Shown here: piece by piece, positions 8,487 to 16,207 of the stretch | Layout: each line of letters opens with the position of its first letter | Position numbering within the stretch: position 1 is the first letter of the stretch | NCBI RefSeq assembly: GCF_003463065.1 | Contig: NZ_QSCM01000011.1 | Span: forward strand, 1 to 64,000 | From: Blautia sp. OF03-15BH | GTDB taxonomy: Bacteria > Bacillota > Clostridia > Lachnospirales > Lachnospiraceae | Reading direction: 5' to 3' | DNA length: 64,000 bases | Translations under genes and position numbers: made by a program | Notes under the pieces: model-generated | Database searches by the model: none | The model's input: only the letters and a program-made list of their open reading frames with translations | What the model was told of the DNA's origin: nothing

Positions 8487-10013
8487 ATGGGGAAAACTTT
8501 GTATCTGGAATGTTATTCCGGTATCAGTGGTGATATGACTGTGGGCGCACTCCTGGATCTTGGCGCCAGAGAGGAGGCCCTCAGGGAAGCACTGGAGGCA
8601 TTGCCGCTCAAAGGGTATGAGATCAGGATCGGACGGACAAAAAAATGCGGGATCGATGCCTGCGATTTTGATGTGATTCTGGAAGGGGAAGATGAGCATT
8701 TACAAGGCGAGCCAGTTTATTCTCATGAGCACTCTCACGGGGAGCATAGCTATGCAGACCATTTCCATGAAGAGCACGATCACACGCATGCTCAGGAATT
8801 TCACGAACACGCTCATGAAGGTGGCACTCACTTTCACAATCACTCGCACACCAACGGTCCGGAAGCCCATGCCTGCCATCACGATCACACTCACACACAC
8901 AGTCCGGAAGCCCACGTTCACCATCACGATCACGTCCACCGTCATTACGCTGACATCATGCACATGCTGGATGAGGCTCCCCTAAAACCGGAAGTCCGCA
9001 CTCTGGCAAAGAAGATTTTCCGCATCGTCGGCGAGGCAGAATCCCGGGTTCACGCCACTCCTCTGGAGGAGGTCCATTTTCATGAGACCGGCGCTGTGGA
9101 TTCCATTGTGGATATCGTAGGGGCAGCGGCCTGTGCGGTGGATCTGGGCATCACGGAGACTTACCTTTCTACCATCTATGAAGGTCAGGGTCATGTCTGG
9201 TGCCAGCATGGCAGAATCCCGGTTCCGGCTCCGGCTGTAGCAGGGATCGCGGCAGCAGAAGAGCTGGATCTTGCGATCACCAATGCTTCCGGTGAGATGG
9301 TAACGCCCACCGGTGCGGCGATCGCAGCGGCTCTCCGTACGAAGAAAGGCCGGCCCCAGTCCTTCGTGATCCGCAGGATCGGCATGGGAGCCGGAAAGAA
9401 AGATTTCCCGCATGCAAACCTTCTGCGTGCCATGATCATTGAGCCGGCCATGAATGCCCAGCCGGCAGGAAAAGCTGTGGAAGAAACAACCGGATCTGTA
9501 AACACAGACGGAGACGCGCAGAAAAGCGGCTCTTCTGCCAGTGAGAAAGCTTCCTCCGACGAAACGGAGGATGAGATATGGGTGCTGGAAACCAACCTGG
9601 ATGACTGCACCGGAGAGATGATGGGCCTTACCATGGAGCTTCTTCTGGCTGCAGGGGCCAGGGATGTGAACTATACGCCCATTTATATGAAGAAAAACCG
9701 TCCGGCCTGCAGGCTGGAGGTTCTCTGCAAAGAGGAGAAAGTTTCTGTGCTGGAGGAAGTCATTTTCCACCAGACGACGGCCATCGGCCTTCGGAAACGA
9801 AAAGAGGTCCGCAGGATCCTTCCGAGAAAAAAAGAAACGGTTATGACCGTTTACGGAGAAGTAGAGCTTAAAATCTGCACGGAAGCAGGAAATACGTATG
9901 TTTATCCGGAATATGACAGCATCCGGAGAAGGGTTCTGGAAACAGGCCGGTCTTATCAGGAAATTTATCAGAAGGCGGTAGAAGAGGCATGGAAGAAAAA
10001 AAGCAACGATTAA
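8487..10013 (+). CDS. larC: LarC, nickel-insertion (cyclometallase) protein, unsplit form
   Basis: Inserts nickel into the pincer nucleotide using CTP in the last step of NPN cofactor synthesis. About 508 residues. Start ATG at 8487 follows AAAAAGGAGG. The N-terminus LYLECYSGISGDM is the family signature; residues ~75-155 form a very His-rich loop (repeated HEHSH/HDHTHTH runs) expected to bind nickel; HFHETGAVDSIVDIVGAA and the C-terminal LETNLDDCTGEMMG follow. In Lactiplantibacillus plantarum larC is split and needs a programmed frameshift; here one continuous frame encodes both halves. A Ser/Glu-rich segment (~residues 325-365) may be the hinge between the domains. The end overlaps larE by 25 bases. 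Confidence 0.9.
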   Translation: MGKTLYLECYSGISGDMTVGALLDLGAREEALREALEALPLKGYEIRIGRTKKCGIDACDFDVILEGEDEHLQGEPVYSHEHSHGEHSYADHFHEEHDHTHAQEFHEHAHEGGTHFHNHSHTNGPEAHACHHDHTHTHSPEAHVHHHDHVHRHYADIMHMLDEAPLKPEVRTLAKKIFRIVGEAESRVHATPLEEVHFHETGAVDSIVDIVGAAACAVDLGITETYLSTIYEGQGHVWCQHGRIPVPAPAVAGIAAAEELDLAITNASGEMVTPTGAAIAAALRTKKGRPQSFVIRRIGMGAGKKDFPHANLLRAMIIEPAMNAQPAGKAVEETTGSVNTDGDAQKSGSSASEKASSDETEDEIWVLETNLDDCTGEMMGLTMELLLAAGARDVNYTPIYMKKNRPACRLEVLCKEEKVSVLEEVIFHQTTAIGLRKRKEVRRILPRKKETVMTVYGEVELKICTEAGNTYVYPEYDSIRRRVLETGRSYQEIYQKAVEEAWKKKSND

Positions 10014-10798
10014 AAGAACTTTTGGACGAATATACGAAGGGAAACGCCTGTCTGGCGTTTTCCGGTGGGATTGACAGCAGTCTGATCCTGAAACTGGCGC
10101 AGGAAGCGGCAGACCGCCATGGGACAAAGCTTTATGCAGTAACCTTTGACACGGTACTCCATCCGAAAGCAGACCGGGAGATCGCATCACGGGTGGCGAA
10201 GGAAAACCACTCCATCCATGAAGTGATCTCCATAGATGAGCTGAAACAGGAAGAGATCCGTTTCAACCCGAAAAACCGCTGCTATCTCTGCAAAAAATCT
10301 TTGTTTTCCGGTCTTCTGGACTTCGCCGGAGCCCATGACGCGGCGATTGTCATGGAAGGCACCAACCAGGATGACCTGAAGCAGTACCGGCCCGGTATCC
10401 AGGCTGTAAAAGAGCTGGGTGTGAAAAGTCCTCTCATGGAGGCTGGATTTACCAAAGCAGAGATCCGGGCTTATGCAAGGGAACTGGGAATCTCCGTGGC
10501 AGAGCGGCCGTCTTCCCCCTGTCTGGCTACCCGCCTTCCCTATGGAACGGAGATCGATATGGCCCTTCTCAAACGGATCGGCGAGGGCGAGGAGGATTTA
10601 AGAAACTTAGGCCTCAAAAACGTCCGCATCCGTGTCCATGGCGAGATTGCCCGTCTGGAGGTGGATACCGCTTCCTTCCCGGTGATTCTGGAACGGAAAG
10701 AAGAAGTCCTGACGATCCTGAAAGAAGTAGGCGTCCCCTATCTGACCCTGGATCTGGAAGGCTTTCGTAGCGGAAGTATGGATATCCATGTAAAATAG
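9989..10798 (+). CDS. larE: LarE, ATP-dependent sulfur transferase for the nickel-pincer cofactor
   Basis: Adenylates P2CMN and converts its two carboxylates to thiocarboxylates. 269 residues, full length. PP-loop motif LAFSGGIDSS near the N-terminus; NRCYLCKKSLF (two cysteines spaced CxxC) in the middle; SSPCLATRLPYG with the cysteine that corresponds to the sacrificial Cys176 of the L. plantarum enzyme. The extra CxxC plus this third Cys suggests the type of LarE that uses a [4Fe-4S] cluster to supply sulfur instead of sacrificing its own cysteine; that is inference from the cysteine pattern. The gene overlaps larC by 25 bases, so it is co-translated, and the operon ends at the terminator at 10811. 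Confidence 0.9.
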   Translation: MEEKKQRLKELLDEYTKGNACLAFSGGIDSSLILKLAQEAADRHGTKLYAVTFDTVLHPKADREIASRVAKENHSIHEVISIDELKQEEIRFNPKNRCYLCKKSLFSGLLDFAGAHDAAIVMEGTNQDDLKQYRPGIQAVKELGVKSPLMEAGFTKAEIRAYARELGISVAERPSSPCLATRLPYGTEIDMALLKRIGEGEEDLRNLGLKNVRIRVHGEIARLEVDTASFPVILERKEEVLTILKEVGVPYLTLDLEGFRSGSMDIHVK

Positions 10799-10810
10799 TT
10801 CAGAAAAAAC

Positions 10811-10863
10811 AGAAAGCCTACAGACTATTATGCTATATTCACAACGGTCTGCAGGCTTTTCTT
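10811..10863. terminator. Bidirectional terminator between convergent larE and the CapA-like gene
   Basis: Stem AAAGCCTACAGAC / GTCTGCAGGCTTT (one mismatch) with A-rich 5' and T-rich 3' flanks, so it can act for both strands. Confidence 0.75.
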
Positions 10864-10864
10864 T

Positions 10865-12010
10865 TTATCCCAGCCCTTCGCTCCGCTCCCGGATCTTCTG
10901 CAAGATCCGGTCTGCTTCATCTCCGGTAGCAGGAGTGGGCTGATAATTGTTGATGTAATAATCAGAAGAGATCCGGCAGGGGATCAGGTTCGGTTCTTCG
11001 GAAGTGACGCTTCCGTCGGTGTCGAGGGTAAAGGTCTGCTGAAAGATCATGGTATCCATATCACTGGGGGCGGAATTGCCGCCGAAGCAGAAATTTCCGA
11101 GACCATAAGCGATGGTCTTTCCCTTATAAGTGGTGACGCCCTGAAGCACATGGGCATGATGGCCGACAACCAGATCGGCACCGTTGTCGATGGCGAGCTT
11201 GGCCAGGGTCACCTGATTGGCATCGGGAACCGTATCTTTTTCATTTCCCCAGTGGAAGACCACAAAGACCAGATCGGCGCCTTCTGCCCGTACCTTCTGG
11301 ATATTTACCCGAACCTGATGTTCCCGTTCCAGGTGATCATGAAGTTCGTAAATGCCTACCAGTCCGATCTTGACGCCCTTGACCTCCATAAGAGCCGTCT
11401 CGTTATAACCGAAAGTGGTGATTCCGGCTTTTTTCAGGTTTTCCTTTGTGTCAGCAAATCCCTGATCTCCATAATCGTGGCTGTGGTTGTTTGCCACGTT
11501 GACAGCCTCCACGCCGCCGTCTGTAAGGATTTCCGCATATTCGGCAGGAGCCTTGAAGGCAAAAGTCTCTCCGTTTCGTGCGGTGGAATCCGTGAGAGTT
11601 CCCTCAAAATTGACGATCGTCAGGTCATCCGCATCAAAAACAGACTTTACATTCTGGAAAAAATAAGCAGGACCGTACATATCGTAATAGGCGTTCAGGC
11701 TGGTGCTGTAATTAAAAGCTTCATCTTTTCCAAGTGTGCAGTCTCCGGCCATACTTACCGTGACAGAGACCGGTTCCTGAAAACGCTGCGTTTCACTCTC
11801 CTGTATGCCGGCGCTTTCTGCTTCCAGCGTTTCCGGCTGATCGTTGGAAACGGTTTTGGCATCGCCGTTTCCGGAAAAAGCACGGAGAAGCAGGAAGACC
11901 AGGAGGATCAGGATGGCGGCACCGGTGGGACCGAAGATCAGAAGCATTTGTTTTTTCTTTTTCGTTTTGCACAGCTCCAGAAAAAGTTTTCTGTTTTTCG
12001 GAGTATTCAT
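10865..12010 (-). CDS. CapA-family (PGA_cap) membrane-anchored metallophosphatase-like protein
   Basis: About 381 residues on the minus strand. The open frame extends further upstream, but the start at 12010 is chosen because AAGGAAGG lies just before it and the product then begins MNTPKNRKLF..., a basic head followed by one membrane segment (~residues 24-43). The extracytoplasmic part shows the CapA metallophosphoesterase motifs: MAGDCTLG, VNFEGTLTD, ANNHSHDYG, VVFHWGNE and GHHAHVLQG. CapA was named for poly-gamma-glutamate capsule synthesis, but solitary copies without capBC, as here, are common in Clostridia and of uncertain role. It converges on larE and diverges from mnmA. Confidence 0.85.
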   Translation of the reverse strand: MNTPKNRKLFLELCKTKKKKQMLLIFGPTGAAILILLVFLLLRAFSGNGDAKTVSNDQPETLEAESAGIQESETQRFQEPVSVTVSMAGDCTLGKDEAFNYSTSLNAYYDMYGPAYFFQNVKSVFDADDLTIVNFEGTLTDSTARNGETFAFKAPAEYAEILTDGGVEAVNVANNHSHDYGDQGFADTKENLKKAGITTFGYNETALMEVKGVKIGLVGIYELHDHLEREHQVRVNIQKVRAEGADLVFVVFHWGNEKDTVPDANQVTLAKLAIDNGADLVVGHHAHVLQGVTTYKGKTIAYGLGNFCFGGNSAPSDMDTMIFQQTFTLDTDGSVTSEEPNLIPCRISSDYYINNYQPTPATGDEADRILQKIRERSEGLG

Positions 12011-12186
12011 GTTATATCCTTCCTTTTTGAAGCTTTTTCTTGAGTGTACCATGGACAGGGGAAAAGTGCAAATGTGGTTTGTCTTTCTGATGCCAGATGT
12101 GATAAAATAATAGCAGAGTTCATCCTGAGATTCACAGCGGAGCAATTCACAGGCATCCGCCCGGTGCAAAAGATTCATTTTCAGGG

Positions 12187-12238
12187 TTGACAAAATAAAA
12201 AATAGAAAGTATACTATTCCTACCGATAAAGTAGGAAA
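12187..12238 (+). promoter_or_regulatory. Sigma-A promoter of mnmA overlapped by an Rrf2-type palindromic operator
   Basis: -35 TTGACA (12187-12192), 17-base spacer, -10 TATACT (12210-12215). Directly after the -10 lies TTCCTAC-N7-GTAGGAA (about 12217-12237), a perfect inverted repeat covering the expected transcription start. Its TTCCTAN/NTAGGAA half-sites resemble operators of Rrf2-family regulators (CymR/IscR type). An Rrf2 gene lies 3.3 kb downstream at 15590, and an ATAGGAAT half-site follows the putative metY promoter. Binding is inferred. Confidence 0.65.
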
Positions 12239-12250
12239 AGAGGTGAGAGG

Positions 12251-13378
12251 ATGCAGAATGGAAAAAAGGCGCTGATCGCCATGAGCGGCGGAGTGGACTC
12301 CAGCGTGGCGGCCTGCCTGATGAAGCAGCAGGGTTATACCTGTATGGGTGTGACCATGAAACTTTATGATAATGAAGAGATCGGAGTCAGTTCAGAGAAA
12401 ACCTGTTGTACATTGAAGGATGTGGAAGATGCCAGGTTTGTTGCCCAGGCACTGGACATGCCATATTATGTACTGAATTTTAAGGATAAATTTGAAGAAG
12501 AGGTTATTCAGAGATTTGTGGATACGTATATCGAAGGCGGAACGCCCAATCCCTGCATCGACTGCAATCACCGGATCAAGTTCCGGGCTCTCATGCGGCG
12601 GATGGAAGAACTGGATTACGATTATGTGGTGACCGGTCATTATGCAAGGATTTCCTACGATGAAAACAGCGGGAAATACATTTTAAAGAAAGCGCTGGAT
12701 TCCAGCAAGGATCAGAGCTATGTGCTTTATAACCTGACACAGGAACAGCTGGCGCATACACTTTTTCCGCTGGGAGAATACGAAAAGACAGAGGCACGGA
12801 AGATTGCAGAGGCCAATGGGCTTCTTAATGCACAAAAGCATGACAGTCAGGACATCTGCTTTGTGCCGGACGGCGATTACGGAAAATTTATCGAAGAATA
12901 CTGTGAACGGACCGGAAAAGAAGAGGACGGAGCAAAGTTCAGTCCCTTTGAAGCAGGAGATTTTATAACAGAGGACGGTCGTATTCTGGGACATCATAAA
13001 GGCATCATCCATTATACGATCGGCCAGAGAAAAGGTCTTGGTCTTTCCCTTCCTCAGCCTCTTTACGTATGCCGGAAGGATCTTGAGAAAAATCAGGTGG
13101 TTCTGGCTCCGAACGAGCGGCTGTTCCGGGATACGCTGGAGGCGGGAGAGCTGAATTTCATTTCCGGCGAATATCCAAGGGGGAGTTTTCGATGTTGTGC
13201 GAAGATCCGTTACAAGCAGAAGGAAGCACCCGCTACTGTGACGCCGATCGATGAAAATCGGGTAAAAGTTGTCTTTGATGAACCGCAGCGGGGAATCACT
13301 CCCGGACAGGCCGTGGTCTTCTATGACGGAGATCAGGTTCTGGGCGGAGGAAGAATTTTACGATCCAAAGAAGAATAA
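12251..13378 (+). CDS. mnmA: MnmA, tRNA-specific 2-thiouridylase
   Basis: Uses ATP and persulfide sulfur to make 2-thiouridine at wobble position 34 of tRNA-Lys, -Glu and -Gln. 375 residues, full length. PP-loop SGGVDSSVAACLM at the N-terminus; catalytic cysteines Cys102 (NPCIDCNHRIKF) and Cys203 (SQDICFVPDG); the GHYAR motif between them; C-terminal beta-barrel (GITPGQAVVFYDGD). It heads a sulfur-metabolism block (cysK 75 bases downstream) and carries an Rrf2-type operator on its promoter, so tRNA thiolation appears to be tied to cysteine or iron-sulfur status here. Confidence 0.95.
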   Translation: MQNGKKALIAMSGGVDSSVAACLMKQQGYTCMGVTMKLYDNEEIGVSSEKTCCTLKDVEDARFVAQALDMPYYVLNFKDKFEEEVIQRFVDTYIEGGTPNPCIDCNHRIKFRALMRRMEELDYDYVVTGHYARISYDENSGKYILKKALDSSKDQSYVLYNLTQEQLAHTLFPLGEYEKTEARKIAEANGLLNAQKHDSQDICFVPDGDYGKFIEEYCERTGKEEDGAKFSPFEAGDFITEDGRILGHHKGIIHYTIGQRKGLGLSLPQPLYVCRKDLEKNQVVLAPNERLFRDTLEAGELNFISGEYPRGSFRCCAKIRYKQKEAPATVTPIDENRVKVVFDEPQRGITPGQAVVFYDGDQVLGGGRILRSKEE

Positions 13379-13453
13379 CCTGGTGAAAAGACCACCGGGG
13401 ATAAAAAATAAAACGACAGATTATCTGCCATATATATCAAGGAGGAAACTGAT

Positions 13454-14389
13454 ATGTCTAAGATTTATAAAGGAAGCATTGGTCTGGTAGGAAATACACC
13501 CCTGGTGGAAGTTGTAAACATTGAAAAAGAAGAGAAGCTGGAGGCAACCGTTCTTGTAAAGCTGGAATATTTTAATCCGGCAGGAAGTGTAAAAGACCGT
13601 ATCGCGAAAGCCATGATCGAAGAGGCTGAGGCTTCCGGCAAACTGAAAGAGGGTTCTGTGATCATCGAGCCGACCTCCGGAAATACCGGAATCGGTCTGG
13701 CTTCCATTGCTGCCGCAAAGGGATATCGTATCATTCTGACTATGCCGGAGACCATGAGCATGGAGCGCCGGAATATCCTGAAAGCCTACGGAGCAGAGCT
13801 GGTGCTCACCGAGGGAAGTAAGGGAATGAAGGGTGCCATTGCAAAAGCCGATGAGCTGGCAAAGGAGATCCCGAACAGCTATATTCCGGGACAGTTTGTA
13901 AATCCGGCAAACCCAAAAGTACACTTTGAGACCACCGGTCCGGAGATCTGGAACGATACGGACGGAGCAGTCGATATCTTCGTAGCCGGAGTAGGTACCG
14001 GCGGAACGATCACCGGAACCGGTGAGTATCTGAAAAAGCAGAATCCGAATGTGAAAGTGGTTGCCGTAGAGCCGGCTACTTCTCCGGTCCTCTCCAAAGG
14101 AACCGCAGGAGCCCACAAGATCCAGGGTATCGGCGCAGGTTTTGTGCCGGATGTACTGAACACCAGCATTTACGACGAGGTATTTCCGGTAGAGAATGAG
14201 GATGCTTTCCGCATTGGCAAACAAATGGCGAAGAAAGAAGGAATCCTGGTAGGAATTTCTTCCGGTGCGGCTCTCTATGCAGCAATCCAGCTTGCAAAAC
14301 GTCCGGAAAACAAGGGAAAGACCATCGTTGCGCTTCTTCCTGATACCGGTGACCGTTATTACTCCACTCCGCTTTTTACGGAAGAGTAA
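13454..14389 (+). CDS. cysK: CysK, cysteine synthase A (O-acetylserine sulfhydrylase)
   Basis: PLP enzyme that makes L-cysteine from O-acetylserine and sulfide. 311 residues. Lys47 in GSVKDRIAKAM is the Schiff-base lysine; TSGNTGIGLA binds the PLP phosphate or substrate; GVGTGGTITGTGEYLK and SSGAAL follow. ATG at 13454 has AAGGAGGA upstream. It lies 75 bases after mnmA without an obvious terminator, so both may be read from the mnmA promoter. No cysE is next to it. Downstream is a MITE-like repeat, then a LysR regulator. Confidence 0.95.
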   Translation: MSKIYKGSIGLVGNTPLVEVVNIEKEEKLEATVLVKLEYFNPAGSVKDRIAKAMIEEAEASGKLKEGSVIIEPTSGNTGIGLASIAAAKGYRIILTMPETMSMERRNILKAYGAELVLTEGSKGMKGAIAKADELAKEIPNSYIPGQFVNPANPKVHFETTGPEIWNDTDGAVDIFVAGVGTGGTITGTGEYLKKQNPNVKVVAVEPATSPVLSKGTAGAHKIQGIGAGFVPDVLNTSIYDEVFPVENEDAFRIGKQMAKKEGILVGISSGAALYAAIQLAKRPENKGKTIVALLPDTGDRYYSTPLFTEE

Positions 14390-14399
14390 GTAAAAAAAG

Positions 14400-14541
14400 G
14401 TAACTGTTCAGAACCAACCTCCAAAATGCTGCGCATTTCGTCGGTGTGGCGTATCCGCCAAATAAAATTTCAAAAACAGTTTTAAAAATGCAAGCATTTT
14501 ATACCTGTTTTTTGAAATTTTGCTTGGCTCTGAACAGTTAC
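14400..14541. repeat. MITE-like palindromic repeat, copy 1
   Basis: Ends are an 18-base inverted repeat GTAACTGTTCAGAACCAA / TTGGCTCTGAACAGTTAC with one mismatch; inside is a second pairing AAAATTTCAAAAACAG / CTGTTTTTTGAAATTTT and a hairpin AAAATGCAAGCATTTT. A diverged second copy is at 38689-38808, sharing the ends and the internal CCGCCAAATA. No coding capacity. It lies between cysK and the LysR gene and may also terminate transcription. Confidence 0.7.
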
Positions 14542-14616
14542 AAAAAGAGATTTATAATCCAGGAGCCCCGGGGCATTTGCTGCCTTGGGGTGTTTCCTTG
14601 AGAAGGAGGGATTTCC

Positions 14617-15525
14617 ATGACACTGGCGCAATTGCGTTATGCCATCTGTGTCGCAGACACCCATTCCATGAATGAAGCTTCCCGTTCCCTTTTTATTTCT
14701 CAGCCCAGTCTTTCCACATCGATCAAGGAGTTGGAAAACGAGATCGGTCTGGAACTTTTCAAACGGACCAACCGGGGAGTGACGGTGACACCGGAGGGGG
14801 AAGAGTTTCTTGGCTATGCCAGACAGGTGGTGGAGCAGTACCAGCTGGTGGAAGACCGGTATATTGAAAAAAAAGATGTAAAGAAAAAATTCAGTGTTTC
14901 CATGCAGCATTATACCTTTGCGGTAAAAGCCTTTGTGGAAATGGTCAAGCAGTTCGGTATGGATGAGTATGAATTTGCCGTTCATGAGACGAAAACTTAT
15001 GAAGTCATCGAGGATGTACGGAATTTCAAAAGCGAGATTGGAATTCTGTATCTGAATGATTTTAACCGGAAGGTGCTGACGAAGCTTTTTGCAGAATCCA
15101 ACCTGGAATTCCGGCCGATCCAGGACTGCGGGATCTATGTATATCTCTGGCGGGATCATCCCCTGGCAAAGAAAAAGGAGATCGCGTTGGAAGAACTGGA
15201 GGAATATCCCTGTCTTTCCTTTGACCAGGGAACCAACAATTCCTTTTATTTTGCAGAGGAAGTGCTGAGTACTTATCAGTATAAACGGCTGGTCCGGGCC
15301 AACGACCGGGCGACTATGCTGAATCTGATGGTTGGATTGAACGGGTATACGCTCTGCTCTGGCATTCTCTGTGAGGAGCTGAACGGTGAAGATTACTGTG
15401 CAGTACGGTTAAGATCCGATGAGATCATGACCATCGGTTACCTGAAACGAAAAGGGATCGCTTTAAGTCCGTTGGGACAGAAATATCTGGAGGAGCTGCG
15501 TGCTGTCTGTCACGTTCCGCAGTGA
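14617..15525 (+). CDS. LysR-family transcriptional regulator
   Basis: 302 residues. N-terminal winged helix (residues ~1-60) with the conserved SQPSLSTSIKELENEIGLELFKRTNRGVTVTP stretch split here as SQPSLSTSIKEL ... LELFKRTNRGVTVTPEG; C-terminal substrate-binding domain with the EIGILYL and YPCLSFDQG stretches. ATG at 14617 has GAAGGAGGG upstream. Its place between cysK and an Rrf2 regulator/metY suggests control of sulfur assimilation in response to O-acetylserine or a similar metabolite, as for CysB or CysL, but no binding site was identified. It is co-directional with the following Rrf2 gene (64 bases away). Confidence 0.88.
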   Translation: MTLAQLRYAICVADTHSMNEASRSLFISQPSLSTSIKELENEIGLELFKRTNRGVTVTPEGEEFLGYARQVVEQYQLVEDRYIEKKDVKKKFSVSMQHYTFAVKAFVEMVKQFGMDEYEFAVHETKTYEVIEDVRNFKSEIGILYLNDFNRKVLTKLFAESNLEFRPIQDCGIYVYLWRDHPLAKKKEIALEELEEYPCLSFDQGTNNSFYFAEEVLSTYQYKRLVRANDRATMLNLMVGLNGYTLCSGILCEELNGEDYCAVRLRSDEIMTIGYLKRKGIALSPLGQKYLEELRAVCHVPQ

Positions 15526-15589
15526 GGAAAAAAAGAGCACGTAACTGTGAAGATACGGAATCATATGTATTGGAAAAGGAGAAGGTTGT

Positions 15590-16045
15590 ATGAGAATTTC
15601 AACAAAAGGAAGATATGCGCTTCGGCTGATGCTGGATCTGGCAATGGAAGAGAATGGAAAGCCGGTCAGTATCAAGGATATTGCGGGAAGACAGGGGATT
15701 TCCGAAAAATATCTGGAACAGATCATTTCCAGCCTGAACAAAGCAGGTTATGTGAAGAGTGTCAGAGGAGCTCAGGGGGGCTATCTTCTGAAAATGGAGC
15801 CAAAGGATTATACCGTCGGGATGATCCTTCGGGTGACAGAGGGGAGCCTGGCTCCGGTAGACTGTGCGGAAGACGGAAGCTGTGAACGCATATCTACCTG
15901 TGCGACAGCCATGCTCTGGAAAAAGATCAGTGAGGCAGTCAATGAAGTGGTAGATCATACCACGCTGGCAGATCTGCTGGAGTGGCAGCAGGACAAGGAA
16001 GATTACTGTCAGCAGATCGAGCTTAACAAAGGCAGTTGGATATAG
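15590..16045 (+). CDS. Rrf2-family regulator with IscR-type cysteine triad
   Basis: 151 residues. N-terminal winged helix (MRISTKGRYALRLMLDLA, then ISEKYLEQIISSLNKAGYVKSVRG), the family signature. The C-terminal half has DCAEDGSCERISTCATAM, cysteines spaced C-x5-C-x5-C exactly as in Escherichia coli IscR, which uses them to hold a [2Fe-2S] cluster; the Bacillus cysteine regulator CymR lacks this triad. The genes around it (mnmA, cysK, metY) are sulfur genes, so this may be a regulator that reads both cluster supply and cysteine demand. A candidate operator lies on the mnmA promoter. The stop codon lies inside the terminator hairpin at 16031. Confidence 0.88.
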   Translation: MRISTKGRYALRLMLDLAMEENGKPVSIKDIAGRQGISEKYLEQIISSLNKAGYVKSVRGAQGGYLLKMEPKDYTVGMILRVTEGSLAPVDCAEDGSCERISTCATAMLWKKISEAVNEVVDHTTLADLLEWQQDKEDYCQQIELNKGSWI

Positions 16046-16077
16046 GGAAAACCTATATCTGGCTGTTTTTTTTATCT
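16031..16077 (+). terminator. Terminator overlapping the end of the Rrf2 gene
   Basis: GGCAGTTGGATATAGG / CCTATATCTGGCTGTT with an AAAA loop and a run of eight T. The 5' arm contains the last codons and stop of the Rrf2 gene. Confidence 0.82.
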
Positions 16078-16078
16078 A

Positions 16079-16173
16079 TTGGACAGGTTTGTGAAAGCAT
16101 GCTATGATATCACCACAAACAGATAGGAATTCATCCAACAGTCGCGAAAGCGGATTGTGCATGTCCGCTTTAT
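16079..16173 (+). promoter_or_regulatory. Putative metY promoter and leader with hairpin repeat
   Basis: TTGGAC (16079-16084), 18-base spacer, TATGAT (16103-16108) is a reasonable promoter. ATAGGAAT at 16123-16130, just after the likely start, matches half of the operator seen on the mnmA promoter. Further on, AGCGGATTGTGCATGTCCGCT (about 16150-16170) is a hairpin belonging to the dispersed repeat family also found at 18339-18390 and 25984-26038. Confidence 0.5.
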
Positions 16174-16207
16174 TATTCGATAAAAAAGAAAAAGTGAGGT
16201 ATCCATC

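Noticed and set aside
8982..10190. 402-codon open frame on the minus strand across larC
   Set aside because: It is antisense to a well-supported larC/larE region, has no family features and no ribosome-binding site; an effect of codon bias.
10865..12010. Capsule (poly-gamma-glutamate) locus at the CapA gene
   Set aside because: No capB or capC partner nearby; a solitary CapA-like protein does not support capsule synthesis.
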